Shown: one piece after another, positions 46,142-57,953 of the stretch
Layout: every line of letters begins with the position of its first letter
How positions within the stretch are numbered: position 1 is the stretch's first letter
DNA from: Sialis fuliginosa
Lineage: Eukaryota; Arthropoda; Insecta; Megaloptera; Sialidae
Length of the DNA stretch: 64,000 nt
Assembly: GCA_961205875.1 (NCBI GenBank)
Contig: OY540809.1
Location: forward strand, 12,040,267-12,104,266
Reading direction: 5' to 3'
Made by a program: the position numbers and the translations under genes
Notes under the pieces: model-generated
What the model saw: the letters and a program-made list of their open reading frames with translations, nothing else
What the model was told of the DNA's origin: nothing
The model's database searches: none

Positions 46142-46912
46142 GTGTGTCAAAAAATCAATTTTTTTTCACTCTTATTACGAAATAAGTTAAATTATGACCT
46201 AAGAGAAATCTTCGCCGAAGGATTACCCTGTAATTAAATTTTAAGAGGTTCCGCAAAGGGGGGTCCTTTTCCCATTTAAATAACATTGAAAAATTATTCT
46301 TTAGTACTAAAGTTGGTATTACTGATTCATGATAATGGATAAAAAAATTAAGGACGTCATTTTGCAGAAAATAAAATTATTTTCTGATAATACCAGTTGT
46401 CGTCTGGGTCATTTTTTTCCGATAGCTTATAATTAAAATGCTGATTTATAAAAAAAATATTTAAAACGCTTATAAGATTCAACTCATTGCATTTACACTT
46501 ATACCTTTCTAGACTGTTTTTATAGAAAATTAAATTTCCCATAAAATTAGCATTTTTTTATAAAAATAATAGTTTAATTGTGAGAGCCTTTTAGACGTTC
46601 ATTTTAAGAAATAAATCACTTTGAATGTCTATAACTTTTGATACATTGAAATGACCCTCAAATTCGACTTTGTAGAGAATTTTATCTTCTACAAAATGAT
46701 GTTCTTAAAAAATGTTCAACATTTATCATGAATCAGTAATACCAACTTTAGTACTAAAGAATCATTTCCCTATGTTATTTAAATGGAAAACGGGACTCGC
46801 CCCTTTACGGCACTTCTTAAAATTGATGTACAGGGTAATTCTTCGGCGGTGATTTATTTTAGGACATAAACTAACTTATTTCGTAACGAGAGCGAATTTT
46901 TATAATACACAT
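46142..46912. mobile_element. Foldback element, about 770 bp
   Basis: The left arm (46167-46335: 'cttattacgaaataagtta', 'agtactaaagttggtattac', 'tgattcatgata') pairs with the right arm (46725-46895: 'gtaataccaactttagtact', 'taacttatttcgtaacgag'). Inner segments 'acgtcattttgcagaa' and 'ctacaaaatgatgttc' also pair. The 61-codon minus frame inside is not supported. Confidence 0.8.
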
Positions 46913-48237
46913 ACATAATATAGTTAATCTATATAAAATAAATAATCTATATAAAATAAAAAAGAATGTCGCCAACTTACTCCTCAAACCAATAAGTGAG
47001 AAATCGTTTTGAGCATAACTTGTATTTTTGTTTGGAGGCTGGCGGAGCTCAATTTGAACATTTATTGAATTAATTAAAGTTTTGGATGTTAGTAAATTTT
47101 TTTGAATTGTTTGATAAGAAATAAAGACTACTTTGTTTTGAATTTTAGTTGTAAATGTTTGTTTTATTGATCAGAAAATAAATGCATTCATGGAATTAAA
47201 AATGTAGACAACTTGACTAAAATTAAACAGATTTGAAAAAAACAAAAAGTCTCTTCTTTAGAATAAAAAAAACCTTTCAAATGAGGTATAACTTGCCCTA
47301 TCATGCTATTTAAAAATTTAAGGGCTGTGTTCATAGCGCAGAGAGTTAAAAAGATTCTTGCAAAATATGTCCCCCTTGAAAGCAAAATGGACGTATTCGA
47401 GCGTTTTTTCAAAAACTTATTTTAACTAACCAAAAACGCGGCCGTTTCGTTTTTGTTGGGCCACCCTGTATGTATAATTAATATCATTTATGTAAATTAA
47501 ACTCACGTGTGGATATTTTTATAGATCATAAACTAAACGATTCAAATTAAATTATACAAATGAATTATTTTCACGTTAAATTTTGATTTCAATTTGTAAA
47601 TACCCTTTAAATGTTAACAATTTGTAAATCAATTCAGTAATAAAACATTAATTTCTGGTAGTTATCAGAAAATGTAATAACCCAACTTTTTACCCGATTA
47701 TTCATGGACGTAGGCGGTATTATGAATATGTTTGTATATTTTTATGTTTGTACCCCTGTACAGACAAGCTAGCAAATATTTGCTAGCTTGCAAATGTGTT
47801 GATTGTGATTTGAATTGGTTATGGAATTAGAATCGTACCAGATAATTTTAATAATATCACCTATGTTTTAATACCGTTGGTATTAACTTACTGTGTGTGT
47901 GATAAACTTGTCAAACACTTCATGAAACTTCAAGATAACTGTCATATAAGTTTGATACCTCGTTTGAAAATGTTTGCAAACTAATGTTTCAGTTGTTTCC
48001 ATAGTTACCAAGTTACCATCATTTAGATGATCATAATATAGTGCGAATCCAATGTTTATAATACGGATGAATGACCTGGCAGTTTACGCCGCGCCGTCAG
48101 CCAATCAAAGTTTGTTAGACAAAGAGTATGCGGTACGTTATGCTAGCTATTTTGCAGGACAGGTTTTTAACATTAAGTTATCACTTCAGTTATATTTCAT
48201 CTTCATGAAAACGACTGGATGATATTGACAAAAAAAT
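46913..48237. other. AT-rich DNA; possible transposon end at 47440-47475
   Basis: 'gttgggccaccctgtatgta' resembles the outward ends of insect elements that begin 'tacagggtg' (compare 11060). A 74-codon minus frame (47188-47412) lies next to it without recognised features. 47770-47790 has a small 'gctagcaaatatttgctagc' palindrome. Confidence 0.4.
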
Positions 48238-48535
48238 AAAACCGACTTTAAAAAAAATAAACTAAAAACACTTAAAAGTATACATAATAATTAAATCTAA
48301 TAGTTTTATTTTTTTCTTAAAAAGTTTTTTTTATTTTTCCCTTTTAAGGAGCGTATTTTTGAAGTACATGGTTAGATTCTGATAAAATTTATGTTAAACC
48401 ACCTCAAGAATATACTCTTTCAAAAAAATAAAAATTATCCAAATAGGGGTATATTTGTCGAAGTTATGCCCGAACATACATAAAAAAATATATACAGCCG
48501 AATCGAGAACCTCCTCCTTTTTTGAAATTGGTTAA
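48238..48535 (-). repeat. Dispersed repeat family I, copy 2
   Basis: Read on the minus strand it starts 'aaaaaaggaggaggttctcg', continues 'ttatgtatgttcgggcata' and 'aaagagtatattcttgagg', and ends 'aaagtcggtttta'. The 13276-13445 copy matches the middle. Confidence 0.65.
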
Positions 48536-49380
48536 AAATATCACGCAAGTGACTAACAATAAGTAATACTGTAAATAAACAAAAAAAAAGCGGACGCAAG
48601 TTTCATTCACAATAAAAATTGAATAGTTTCCCAAATGTATGGTATCAAATTAAGGAGCACAGAAAAACAATTTCTGAAATGTACAAAAACTAAAAATACG
48701 TTAATTTGAAGCTTATTTAAATATTATTAAAAATTCCTATATAATTTCAAATATTCTCATCTCTGGAATAAATCAACGACAGATTTATAATTAGATGAAC
48801 CTTCAGTTCACCTGTTCCGTTTTATAAATTGTAAATCAAAGGTAGAAAAAGAGGAAATTTATCTGCACGTAATTTAAATTCTTGAATGACATCGCAGATC
48901 GAAGTACTCAGACTACGGAAATCAATGTTGACTATAATATCTTCGGCCGAGATGCATTGCAAATGAAGATAAACAAACATACACAATTTTATTGCAACTA
49001 CAACAATTTCCATCAAAAACATGTTCTATTAAACTCTCTGGGAGTATCAACAACAGCGTCGCTATTCGCTTTTCTATATTTATATTAGAATGTGATAATA
49101 TTGACATAGCCACACGATACATCTATTGAAGAACATATTGAACGTTCACCTGCAAATGACATTAACGGATATAGACTCATCAACATACGTTAATTACTTT
49201 TATCCATAAAATATCTTTCAAGCGTAATCTATATATAGTTTCTAGTTATATTTGTTTTTTATTTTATTTAGACATATAAAATGATTGAACATACAAAGGA
49301 AATATACTCAGGCCCAGATAGAGGGGGGGTCCTGAATGTTGTTTGACCCGAGCCCCAGTGAAGCTCTCTCAGGGCCTGAA
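48536..49380. other. Unassigned DNA; overlapping open frames at 48822-49122
   Basis: Three frames (48822-49022 minus, 48882-49088 plus, 48922-49122 minus) make this block more open than its AT composition suggests. None shows a motif I know. An old exon or pseudogene is possible. I see no splice pattern strong enough to claim one. Confidence 0.25.
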
Positions 49381-49668
49381 TCCATACTAATATTATAAAT
49401 GCGAAAGTGTGTCTGTCTGTTTATTACAGATTTTGATGAAATTTGGCAGGGAGATAACTTGCATCTTGAGGAAGGACATAGTCTACTTTGTATCCCGAAA
49501 AATTGATTAGGTATTAAAAAAATGCGTTTGTATACTTTTATACGCGCGATAGGTTAGTTAGTTTAGTGACATCTAGCGTGAAAATGCGAAACTAAAAACC
49601 TGTTTTATCGACTATCATAACATAAATTTGTTTTACCACGCGGACGATGTCGCGGTAACAGCTGGTAA
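49381..49668 (+). mobile_element. Helitron-like element, copy F8
   Basis: Best-preserved 5' end: after A it reads TCCATACTAATATTATAAAT then 'gcgaaagtgtgtctgtctg'. The core is 'gatgaaatttggcagggag', 'gaggaaggacatagtctac' and 'tacgcgcgataggttag'. The 3' end is 'acgcggacgatgtcgcggta' then 'acagCTGG', a variant of CTAG. The next hAT-like element inserted at its last bases. Confidence 0.75.
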
Positions 49669-50386
49669 TAGGGTTGCCAGAAGCTCAAGATGAAAAAAGA
49701 GAACTAGTTCATTAAAAAAGAGGACAAAAAGAGGACAAATTGAAAAAATCAACAAAAATTTTATTGTGGTTTACGGAAATCGATAAAATTGGTCAAATAT
49801 ATAAACATATTATATTTTTATTAAATAAATCTTTCTTTTTCTGATTTTAAATAATTTACATATTCAATTGTTAAAAACATTTTGAAGTTATTTTATTTAT
49901 TATTATACAGTTATGTTATCTATAAAACCCTGTGTCCACGATACAAGAACTTGGTACTAAATTTCGGACCAAGTTATTGGATCATGGCTTAACTTACAGT
50001 TACAAATTTATAATCTTACTTATATTATTTAAAATAATATTATATTAATAAAATTAAATTGATTTAAAATATTCCACAATAAATGTAACGTATTCACTAT
50101 TCACCAAAATCCAAAAATTATAGTACATAATAGTACCTACATATATGACATTCAAATTGGAATTCGTCTACAATTGAATTTGTATCACGACATTTGTGAC
50201 CTGATATTAGTTAGTAAATACAATTTAGGTACCTTGAAGTTTTATAAGTACAAAAATTTAAATCAAAATATGCCCAATTAAAAAAAGAGAACAAAAGAGG
50301 ACATTTCAATATAAAAAAAGAAAAAGAAAGATCCAAGCTAAAAAAGAGAACATGTTCTCTTTAAAAGAGACATTCTGGCAACCCTA
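49669..50386. mobile_element. hAT-like element, 718 bp ('tagggttgccagaa')
   Basis: Starts TAGGGTTGCCAGAA and ends TTCTGGCAACCCTA. Flanks are GCTGGTAA (49661-49668) and GCTGGTAT (50387-50394), 7 of 8 matching. Both ends carry repeated 'aagaggaca'/'aaagagaac' words (49695-49740, 50282-50370). There is no transposase; the interior is AT-rich. Confidence 0.8.
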
Positions 50387-50394
50387 GCTGGTAT

Positions 50395-51196
50395 ATATAA
50401 TATATATAGACAATTCCAAATAAAATGTCTTTTTTATCGCAAAATTATAATATTAATTTTTTTATAAGTACATTCTCGGAATTTTTCTTTGCGTCCAGTC
50501 TATTATATGGACGTAAAAAATTTTGAACATAAAAAAACTACCTCATGACAACTTTTCTTTTACTTTTAAAATAAATAAAAATATACGTTAATTTTGTTAA
50601 ATTTTCAGATGAAAATCGGTTCATTTTCAAATGTTTATTGCTCAGTTTCCTAACATATAATCGCAACATATGGCCCCCCAAATAAAAGCTATTAAGGATG
50701 TAAAAACTTTTTTCAGTCTCGGTCACGTGTACGAGATGAGACCGAGATATTGGTTCAATTTTTATGATATCAAGTAGGATATTAGGGACTTTAATTAATG
50801 TGAACATTTTTGAGGGCAGATATATAATTTTTTAACAACACAATATTTGCGTAGGATTCGTTCATAAAATAATGATTATCTGTTTTTTGTTCCAAAAACA
50901 AAAATATATTGTTATAAAAAAATTAAAAATTTTACGTTCTTATATTTTCTTATTTGTAACTTTGTAAGACTTCGGAAGGGAGAACCGTTACATAATTAAT
51001 TACGACGTATTTAATTATCTTTCAAAAACAATGTAATTGTAATCCTCTATAAAAAAGGTAATATGAAATTAATTACTTTGGTAGAGGAAAACCAATTTAA
51101 AAAAATGAAAAGAAAGATATTTTCTGAAATATTTTTAAAACTCAATATTATTAATTACAAATTTACATGACTAAATATATGTATGATAACAAAATG
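50395..51196. other. AT-rich DNA; unassigned 89-codon minus frame
   Basis: The frame at 50538-50807 has no recognised motif; nothing else is supported. Confidence 0.35.
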
Positions 51197-51323
51197 CAGT
51201 AAATCCCTCCATTTACACGGTTAAAAAAGTTTGGAAAAAAGGGTGGAAAAACTTCAAAAACACAAGGTTTTTTACGTGCTATTTTTATGGAACAAATTAA
51301 CCGGGTAGATGGAGGGATTACTG
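51197..51323. mobile_element. pogo/Tigger-like MITE, 127 bp
   Basis: CAGTAAATCCCTCCATTTAC at the left and GTAGATGGAGGGATTACTG at the right form inverted ends, with TA on the right and TG (mutated TA) on the left. The interior includes a second inner pair 'cacggtt'/'aaccggg'. A (TA)n tract follows at 51323-51342. Confidence 0.75.
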
Positions 51324-52000
51324 TATATATATATATATATACAAATACAAAAGAGAAAAATTGATTAACTATAGTTACAATGCAAATTGAATAATGCATA
51401 TTTTCTCGCGAATTGAAGAGAATTTAGAGATAATTGAATTTTGAAATTCAAATCACTTGTCGTATTGTTATGTACTCAGTTGCGAAGAAACCGATACTAA
51501 TAACGATCAATAGGTACTTACTCTTGTTAATGCATTAAAATTATGTACAAATTTCATTGTTATTATCGCTCAAAATTGAATAAATGTATTATTCATAAAA
51601 ATTTCATTGTATGAATTACAAAGCGATAAATATTGCGTTTAAAAGATGTACGTGTGAGCGCAACCTAAACAGAAAAATTCGATTGGAAATCCGTTTGCAT
51701 CACTATCAGAAAATATATCAAAGTGTAGTCTTTCAATCAAAGAAAACAAAGAGTTTCGTTATATTGAAGAAAAGGCAATAAAAGTACCTATATATATATA
51801 GATGTTTCTACTATTTCCTACCCCGTATGTATCTTTGTGAAAAATATTTCTCGTCGGTCGTAACAATCAAAAATTTAAAATGGTCAATTTTGCCTGCTTA
51901 TTGCATAAAACATTTTCTACAAAGAATAAAATCTCGGTTTTCAGAATTTCTTTGAGCCCCCAGTCTTGTCTCTGTTTTTGGAACTGATTTACATTTTACT
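51324..52000. other. AT-rich DNA, nothing recognised
   Basis: Apart from the TA tract next to the MITE, no repeat, frame or site is supported. Confidence 0.35.
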
Positions 52001-52754
52001 TAACTAATATTATAAATATAAAAGTGTATATATTTCTCTCTGACTGTTTGTTACCTTTTCACGGCTAAAACGTTTAACCAATTTTGATTAAATTTGGCAG
52101 GAAGATAGCTTGCATCCTGAGGAAGGACATAGACTACTTTATATCCTAGAAATTTATTGGATAAAAAAATGGGTGTGATATTTGTACGCGCGAAAGTTAT
52201 ATACTTTTTTGGCCTTAACATCTAGGAAGCAAATGCGAAACTAAAAACCTGTTTTATCGAGTATCACACAGGAATCTGTATTTCTGTATTATTTACCTAA
52301 TCGAACCTTTTCACTAACCAAGTATATAAAGACAAGGTAGTCTAAATAGCTCTTTGACCAATCAGCGTTTGCGCGAGAATTACGTCACCAAGGGGATATA
52401 TTTAAATGTTATAAATGTAGTACAGTAAAAATAGGTTTTTCAAACACAATAATTCCTTCATCAATGAAAATTGGTATAGAGATAGTTTAGTACCTACACT
52501 TTAAGAAACTGGTGAGTGTAGTTAACCAAAGGCGCAAAGATAGTTTTGCAGAAGGTGAAAGGGGCAAAACACTGTTTTTACGCTAATAACTTCATATTTA
52601 TAACTTCATAATTATACATTTATAACATTTGAATATATTCCCTGAGTGACGTAATTCCCACGCAAACGCTGATTGGTCAAAGGGCTATTGAGACTACCTT
52701 GTCTTATATATCTTGTTCACTAACCTAAATAAAAAAGTCATGGGTAACAACTAG
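52001..52754 (+). mobile_element. Helitron-like element, copy F9, interrupted by family E
   Basis: Left part 52001-52318 carries 'taactaatattataaatat', 'acggctaaaacgtttaacca' and 'gaggaaggacatagactact'. After the family E insertion, 52725-52754 ends 'atgggtaacaaCTAG' before T. The usual CGCG stem is lost in this copy. Confidence 0.7.
52319..52715. mobile_element. Family E long-TIR MITE, copy 2, perfect 9-bp duplication
   Basis: The left end CAAGTATATAAAGACAAGG and the right end read in reverse CAAGATATATAAGACAAGG both continue to 'tagtct(a/c)aatagc' and 'tttgaccaatcagcgtttgc'. TTCACTAAC flanks both sides (52310-52318, 52716-52724). Inner arms pair further ('aattacgtcacc'/'gagtgacgtaatt'; 'tatatttaaatgttataaat'). 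Non-coding, 397 bp, MULE-like by duplication length. Confidence 0.85.
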
Positions 52755-54185
52755 TTATTAATAATCTTTTAAAACAAAACGAGACTTATAAATTAAGTTA
52801 ATATAGTTGACAGTTTTTCAGAGATGACTCAAAAATAACTTCAAGCAAATGGTTATTTTGTGTGAACAAAATCTATGCAAAGTTTATGAAAATAATCACA
52901 CAGTTCAATTTGTGCAAATTAATTGAGCGTGTAAACTAAACTAAATTATTCATATCGGTGCTTTTAACAATTAGTCAGCGTATCGTACAAGTGTTACAAT
53001 TTGATTAATGTGCTGTGACGCAAACAAGAATGTTGAGAAGCACTGGCTTGGGTACATACATATACGTTATAACTTTATGTACTATGATGTACTTACAACA
53101 AACGTGTGTTATATTAAAAATGTTATACGTATAAAGTATATATTGAAGTATCTTATTGGTTTGTTCTTTGTTCAATTCAAGTGTCAATATTGATTGTACT
53201 CGATTGGACATAAAAGAATGTTTGCACATTTCAACATACCATTCAATAACATTCAATTAAAGGAAACAATTTTGATTCAGGTGAAAGATTATCAAATCAT
53301 TTACACGATCAAATTATGACTCGTGAAAAGAAGCAATTAAAAAGTATTTGTGAATAATTTTCAATAAAATGTCTTATTTCAATGCTTCACTGATTTCTGT
53401 AGACTTTTAAACGTGACTTGAAGCATAATTAGCAGGTATTTTTATACGTGAAAAAGTTATTTATAAATAAGTTGATAAAAAAGAAGTAGTCATTTTAACT
53501 TTTTTATTCGTTACTGACATATCGTTAAAAAGAAAATAACGTGGATTTCTTTATAGATTATTTTAAAGATTACATTTGTTCTCAATAAATATTTTAACAA
53601 GATTGCAAGATAAATAAACTGGGTTTTATGGCAAAATAAAAACTTTTTTATTTATGTGTATATTAATATTTTTTACAAATGACTAAGGGGCTACGTATGA
53701 TGACCAATAACTTGAAAAACATTTTTACTTTTTTTACTTATATCTACTATAAATATAAAAAAATAACTGACGAAAATTTTCGAAATTTTCTATTTTGACC
53801 TTTTTTATAATCTATGCTGACTATTATGTCTACCTGTCTGTTTGTAAGGCTATTTTTCAAAAACGAAAAGAAATTAGGTAGGTATACATTTTTGTTTACA
53901 TAATATTATAAAAAAATGTTTTAACTAATAGTAGGGAATATTACTTTTTAGCTTTAAAATATATAAAAAAATATGAAAAAATCGGTTTAAAAAATTATAT
54001 TTGTTATTGTACACTTTTAAAATAACAATATTAGTTAAAATATGTATTGGTTACATTGTTATTTTCTATCTTACAATTAATTATTATGATTTAATTTGTT
54101 AACTATTAAATTTAATGGTATATAACATTACGTTTATTATCTATTTTTTAAGTCTATATACAGATTCCATAGGGGTGTCAGTATA
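52755..54185. other. AT-rich DNA, no gene recognised
   Basis: Overlapping frames at 53005-53256 (minus) and 53008-53193 (plus) lack recognisable features. Confidence 0.35.
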
Positions 54186-54187
54186 TA

Positions 54188-55251
54188 CACTACCCTGCAA
54201 AAGTTTAAGACCACCTGAAAAATTTTCATTTTATGGACTTTTGCGAATATTTCTGTCTCTGACCGTTATATTCAACGTGCTTGTATTTACCGTTAATAAA
54301 ATATGTTTCTCGTCCGATAACTGGACGGTCGGTTAGTTACCCAGCGCTCTCATGTATTTCGAAGTGTCAATTCAAATTATCTCTATATTATATCTATAGT
54401 GACAATTAATTTTTCCTTAAAAGTGAGTAGGTATATTCTATATATACAATACCTATTGTCATGTTATTACATTGTGTTTCAATTTTCTGCACCGACAATA
54501 GGCATGATCCCTAATTTTTAAAAACTATTTTATGATGATTTTACGTGTCTCCTATTTCCAAAAAAATACTTATTTCTGCAAAAAATAAAGGTTTAATCAC
54601 AAAAATTGACTTTTTTTAAACTAATTTTTAATTTGACGCCAAAACGCTTGCAGGTGTCATGGCGCATTTTGACGTCACGCCTATGTAAACATTAATTGTC
54701 ATCAATAATAAATCCTTGTTCCATCGCTAACGTTTCTCGGTTTTAGTTTTGGTAACACAAAACTGAGCAAATTGATAATTTAAAACCACAAAATAATGTA
54801 TAAGCAGTGCAGATATTAATGAAACAAAAATGATGTTTACTTAGCCGTGACGTCATCCACAATTTTGTGTTTTTATTTGAACAAAAATCATATTAATCTC
54901 GCTTTTAATATAAAAATAAATACATTTTTTTGAATCTTTTTAACCTATTTCATTATTTAAAATCATAATTTCAGTGATATTTTGTTACTGGCACCATACC
55001 AGTGATTTCACATTTCAAATGAACTAACCTCAATATTGTGTGTACCCCAAAAAATCTTTTTTTTACACGAAAATGGGGAAAGCACACCAAATTTCGAAAG
55101 AAAAACGAGCTCAAATAGTCATTTTGAATAAATTGGGCCATTCGCAGCGAAAAATTACCGAGACGAATTGAATAAACCGGTCAAAAATATTAACAAAAAG
55201 TCCAAAAATCGACATTTTTTCAGTTGACCTTAAACTTTTTGCAGGGTAGTG
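54188..55251 (+). mobile_element. Tc1-like element, internally deleted
   Basis: TA (54186-54187) then CACTACCCTGCAAAAGTTTA; the right end is AAACTTTTTGCAGGGTAGTG then TA (55252-55253). Ends of about 28 bp pair with few mismatches. Only the start of the transposase is left (see 55072). The middle (54340-55060) is AT-rich and unrelated to transposase, so the element has been deleted and perhaps refilled. Confidence 0.85.
55072..55170 (+). pseudogene. Tc1-type transposase N-terminus
   Basis: Codes MGKAHQISKEKRAQIVILNK then LGHSQRKITETN and a stop: the first helix-turn-helix of a Tc1-family transposase. The DDE catalytic domain (about 250 residues in full-length members) is absent; the right inverted end begins some 40 bp later. 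Incapable of transposition itself. Confidence 0.8.
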
Positions 55252-55253
55252 TA

Positions 55254-55726
55254 TATTCATTTGAATATTGATGTATTATATCCATTAATCATTAACACAT
55301 ATTGTATGAATGAATCCAATCAGCCTTCTTTATTATTCCGCCATATTGTGTTACAATATTCAATTGTAAAGTATAATTTGACATTTGATTGAATCGTACA
55401 TACGTTTAAAGAGACAAGGTTATTATCATTAATATATATGTATATCAGATCATCGTCACTGTTGGATGCTTATTATAATCAAGTAACGTCATTACCTTTG
55501 TCAGGGATCTATTGAAGTAAGTTGACAGTTTCGCGCACAATCTAAAATCAACCTTTGTTTGTTGTGAATTAAACTATACCCGCTATGTATATTGTATGTA
55601 TTTATGGTATCCAGCGGTAGTTTATATTGCGGTGTATTTATGTAAGTGAAGCGCAAATTTAAATCAAATACATTTTTATCGCATCAAAAAATTTATAGAA
55701 TAAATCTGTTAAGACATACACAGGTG
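55254..55726. other. AT-rich DNA, nothing recognised
   Basis: No supported feature before family C copy 2. Confidence 0.35.
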
Positions 55727-56337
55727 TTAGGATTCCGAAGGTATATATGTACCTACTGTTTAAAGCCTCTTGAAGGTACTTTTATTGAAAAAAATAAAAT
55801 AAAAATAAGAGTCAAATTCTACGGACTGAGATCTACATTTTGACGCCCCACAATTAAAATAATTCGATCAAGCCATACACAAGACATATATGAAATAAAA
55901 TATTGATTTTTGCCCCCTGATGGCGCCATTTTTGAGTTAGAAAAAAAATATGGTCATATTCAATTAATTGAGATCTATATTATGATTTCCCATACGTCTT
56001 GATACACAATTTTTTTTTATTTGCTTTAAAGCCCCCTGCAGGCATCATTTTTGATTTAGAAAAAGGGTCAAATTCCACTGGTTTGGTTATACTTTTTGTC
56101 GTGCCACATGCCTTAGTATTAAAAATTATTATATTATTATTTTTTATATTATTATATTTTTTTACTTAGCTTTAGCTCCTTTTTTCAACAAATTTGTACT
56201 AGAGGGCATCATTTTACATGTTCAGTACAAATTTTAAGTTTCTAGCTTATATAACTTACAAGATAATTTGCTTTTATTGAAAAGGATGGACGGACGGACG
56301 ACAAAGTGAGATTAATAGGGTTTCTTCGGTACCCTAA
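55727..56337 (+). mobile_element. Family C element, copy 2
   Basis: TTAGGATTCCGAAG and CTTCGGTACCCTAA are the ends. It keeps the module order of copy 1 ('gccccctgatggcgccattt', 'gccccctgcaggcatcattt', 'gtgccacatgcctta', 'ggacggacgacaaagtgag'), about 140 bp shorter. The next element abuts directly. Confidence 0.75.
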
Positions 56338-57030
56338 AAAGTAACGCTATGTCGCCTCTCCCTATTTCTTAAAATTTTTAAATGATATTGATTAGTATTT
56401 TTTATTGATGGTATCATTAAAATTTTAAAGCCTATTATACATTTCTTTTGATTTTTTGAACCAGTCGTTTCTATAATATGATAGAGGAAGGAGAGAATTA
56501 TTGATTATTTGATAAAAATAAAAATAGGTCCAAATTCTAATGTTTGATACCTAACCTAACCTTACATTACATATTCAGTAAAATCATTTTTTTAATTTAA
56601 ATTTCTTGGAATTTTTCTTTACAAAATCAGTCATCTTATTTTCTTTAAATGTTATTTCTTCTTCCTGATGTGCGAGGAACAGCTACACGTACGGGAACAC
56701 AATACAAATGGAGGTTGCCTCTGTGCCTGTCAGGGCAGGATTCGACATACAGTACGGCAGGGTTGTCTAGGATTAGATATTGGGTGTTACAAATTAGGAG
56801 TAGGTTTTGTGATTGTTATATATTTTGTTCGATTAAAATTTTATTTAAGCGTCTCTTTTAAATTCTATTATGGCATCATAAATTTGTATCTTTTCAGTCG
56901 TTATTATTTATGTTCGTGAACAGTGGTAAAATTTCAAGTTTCTAGCTTATATAATTTACGAGACATTTTTTTACTTTGGCTTGAAAGGACGGCCGGATGA
57001 ACGGGCGACGAAGTGAGATTAATAGAGTTG
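56338..57030 (+). mobile_element. Family C-derived element with extra internal block
   Basis: It begins within family C ('cgcctctccctatttctt', compare 7193) and ends in the family tail ('aatttcaagtttctagctta', 'gaagtgagattaatag'). In between, 56520-56930 is a block unknown in copies 1 and 2, with overlapping frames 56649-56861 and 56668-56919. The block is repeated inverted at 57954-58443. Confidence 0.65.
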
Positions 57031-57639
57031 GGCTTCGTAAATGTTGCCTACCCTGATCGCCCGGAGCATTTCCTATTTCCGTCAGTCATCCACGTCTAGT
57101 CATGTTCTATAGCTAGCTTTGTATGAAACATTAAAGTCAATAAGGAAGTTAAAAAACGAGAAATGTTGATAAATAAGTTTGGCGTTTTATTGAATATTAT
57201 TTATTTAATTTTATATACAAATATATAAATCTTTAAAACGATGAAAACCTTACTAAAATACTATATGGACTTATGAAAATTAATTGCGCATAAATAATGT
57301 ATTTAAATTTGTATTTAATTTTCCTGCCTTTTGAATAAGAAATTTCTTATTCAAACAAACATTGCGAATATGAAATCAACAGAAGTCTCTGTATAAACTT
57401 TCTTCCATTTGGATTATTTAACAAATAATAATTAATTATTCATTGAATATTAGGTTCTTTAAAAGTAAAAATATATAAATGTGCTAAAAGAAAACGCGAA
57501 AAAGTTTTGGTGGTAATTAAAAAATATATATTTAATTAATTAGTAGAATTTAATTTAAAGAAAACATCAAATACTTGACTTTCAAAAGCCATTACTTTAT
57601 TTATGTACATTGCAAGTTAGAGTGTGGCGCGTAAGTACT
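57031..57639. other. AT-rich DNA, nothing recognised
   Basis: Spacer inside the inverted pair of C-derived blocks; no frame or site supported. Confidence 0.35.
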
Positions 57640-57725
57640 TTTTTACATCCGATCACGAACATTCACGATTTAAATTATTTTATCCACGCATGGTGAGTCA
57701 CACTCGTGACACAATTTTATTATAT
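57640..57725 (-). repeat. Relic of the 40224-42264 hAT-like right end
   Basis: In reverse it reads 'tgtcacgagtgtgactcacc', 'atgcgtgg' and 'cgtgaatgttcgtgatcgg', matching 42090-42175. Truncated on both sides. Confidence 0.55.
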
Positions 57726-57767
57726 TGAAATTTGAAATTAATATATACATATTTATACTAGTAAAAA

Positions 57768-57953
57768 TTGTTTAAATCTATGTATTAACCTGTAAAGGAG
57801 TAAGTTTTTCCAAGAAAAAAGTGCACTGGGAAATGGGTTTTTACAAAAAATTTCAAGGTTTCTTATGAGATTTTTTGTAAAAACCCATTTCCCAGTGCAC
57901 TTTTTTCTTGGAAAAACTTACTCCTTTACAGGTTAATACATAGATTTAAACAA
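57768..57953. repeat. Perfect 84-bp inverted repeat (hairpin)
   Basis: 57768-57851 and 57870-57953 are exact reverse complements by my reading, separated by 18 bp. Arms include 'ttaacctgtaaaggagtaag' and 'gtgcactgggaaatgggt'. No open frame or known family. Identity this high points to a young foldback insertion, recent gene conversion, or selection for a hairpin transcript. Its right edge coincides with the start of the inverted C-derived block. Confidence 0.9.

Noticed and set aside
51323-51342. TA repeat as a possible promoter TATA element
   Set aside because: A simple TA microsatellite next to a MITE with no gene downstream.
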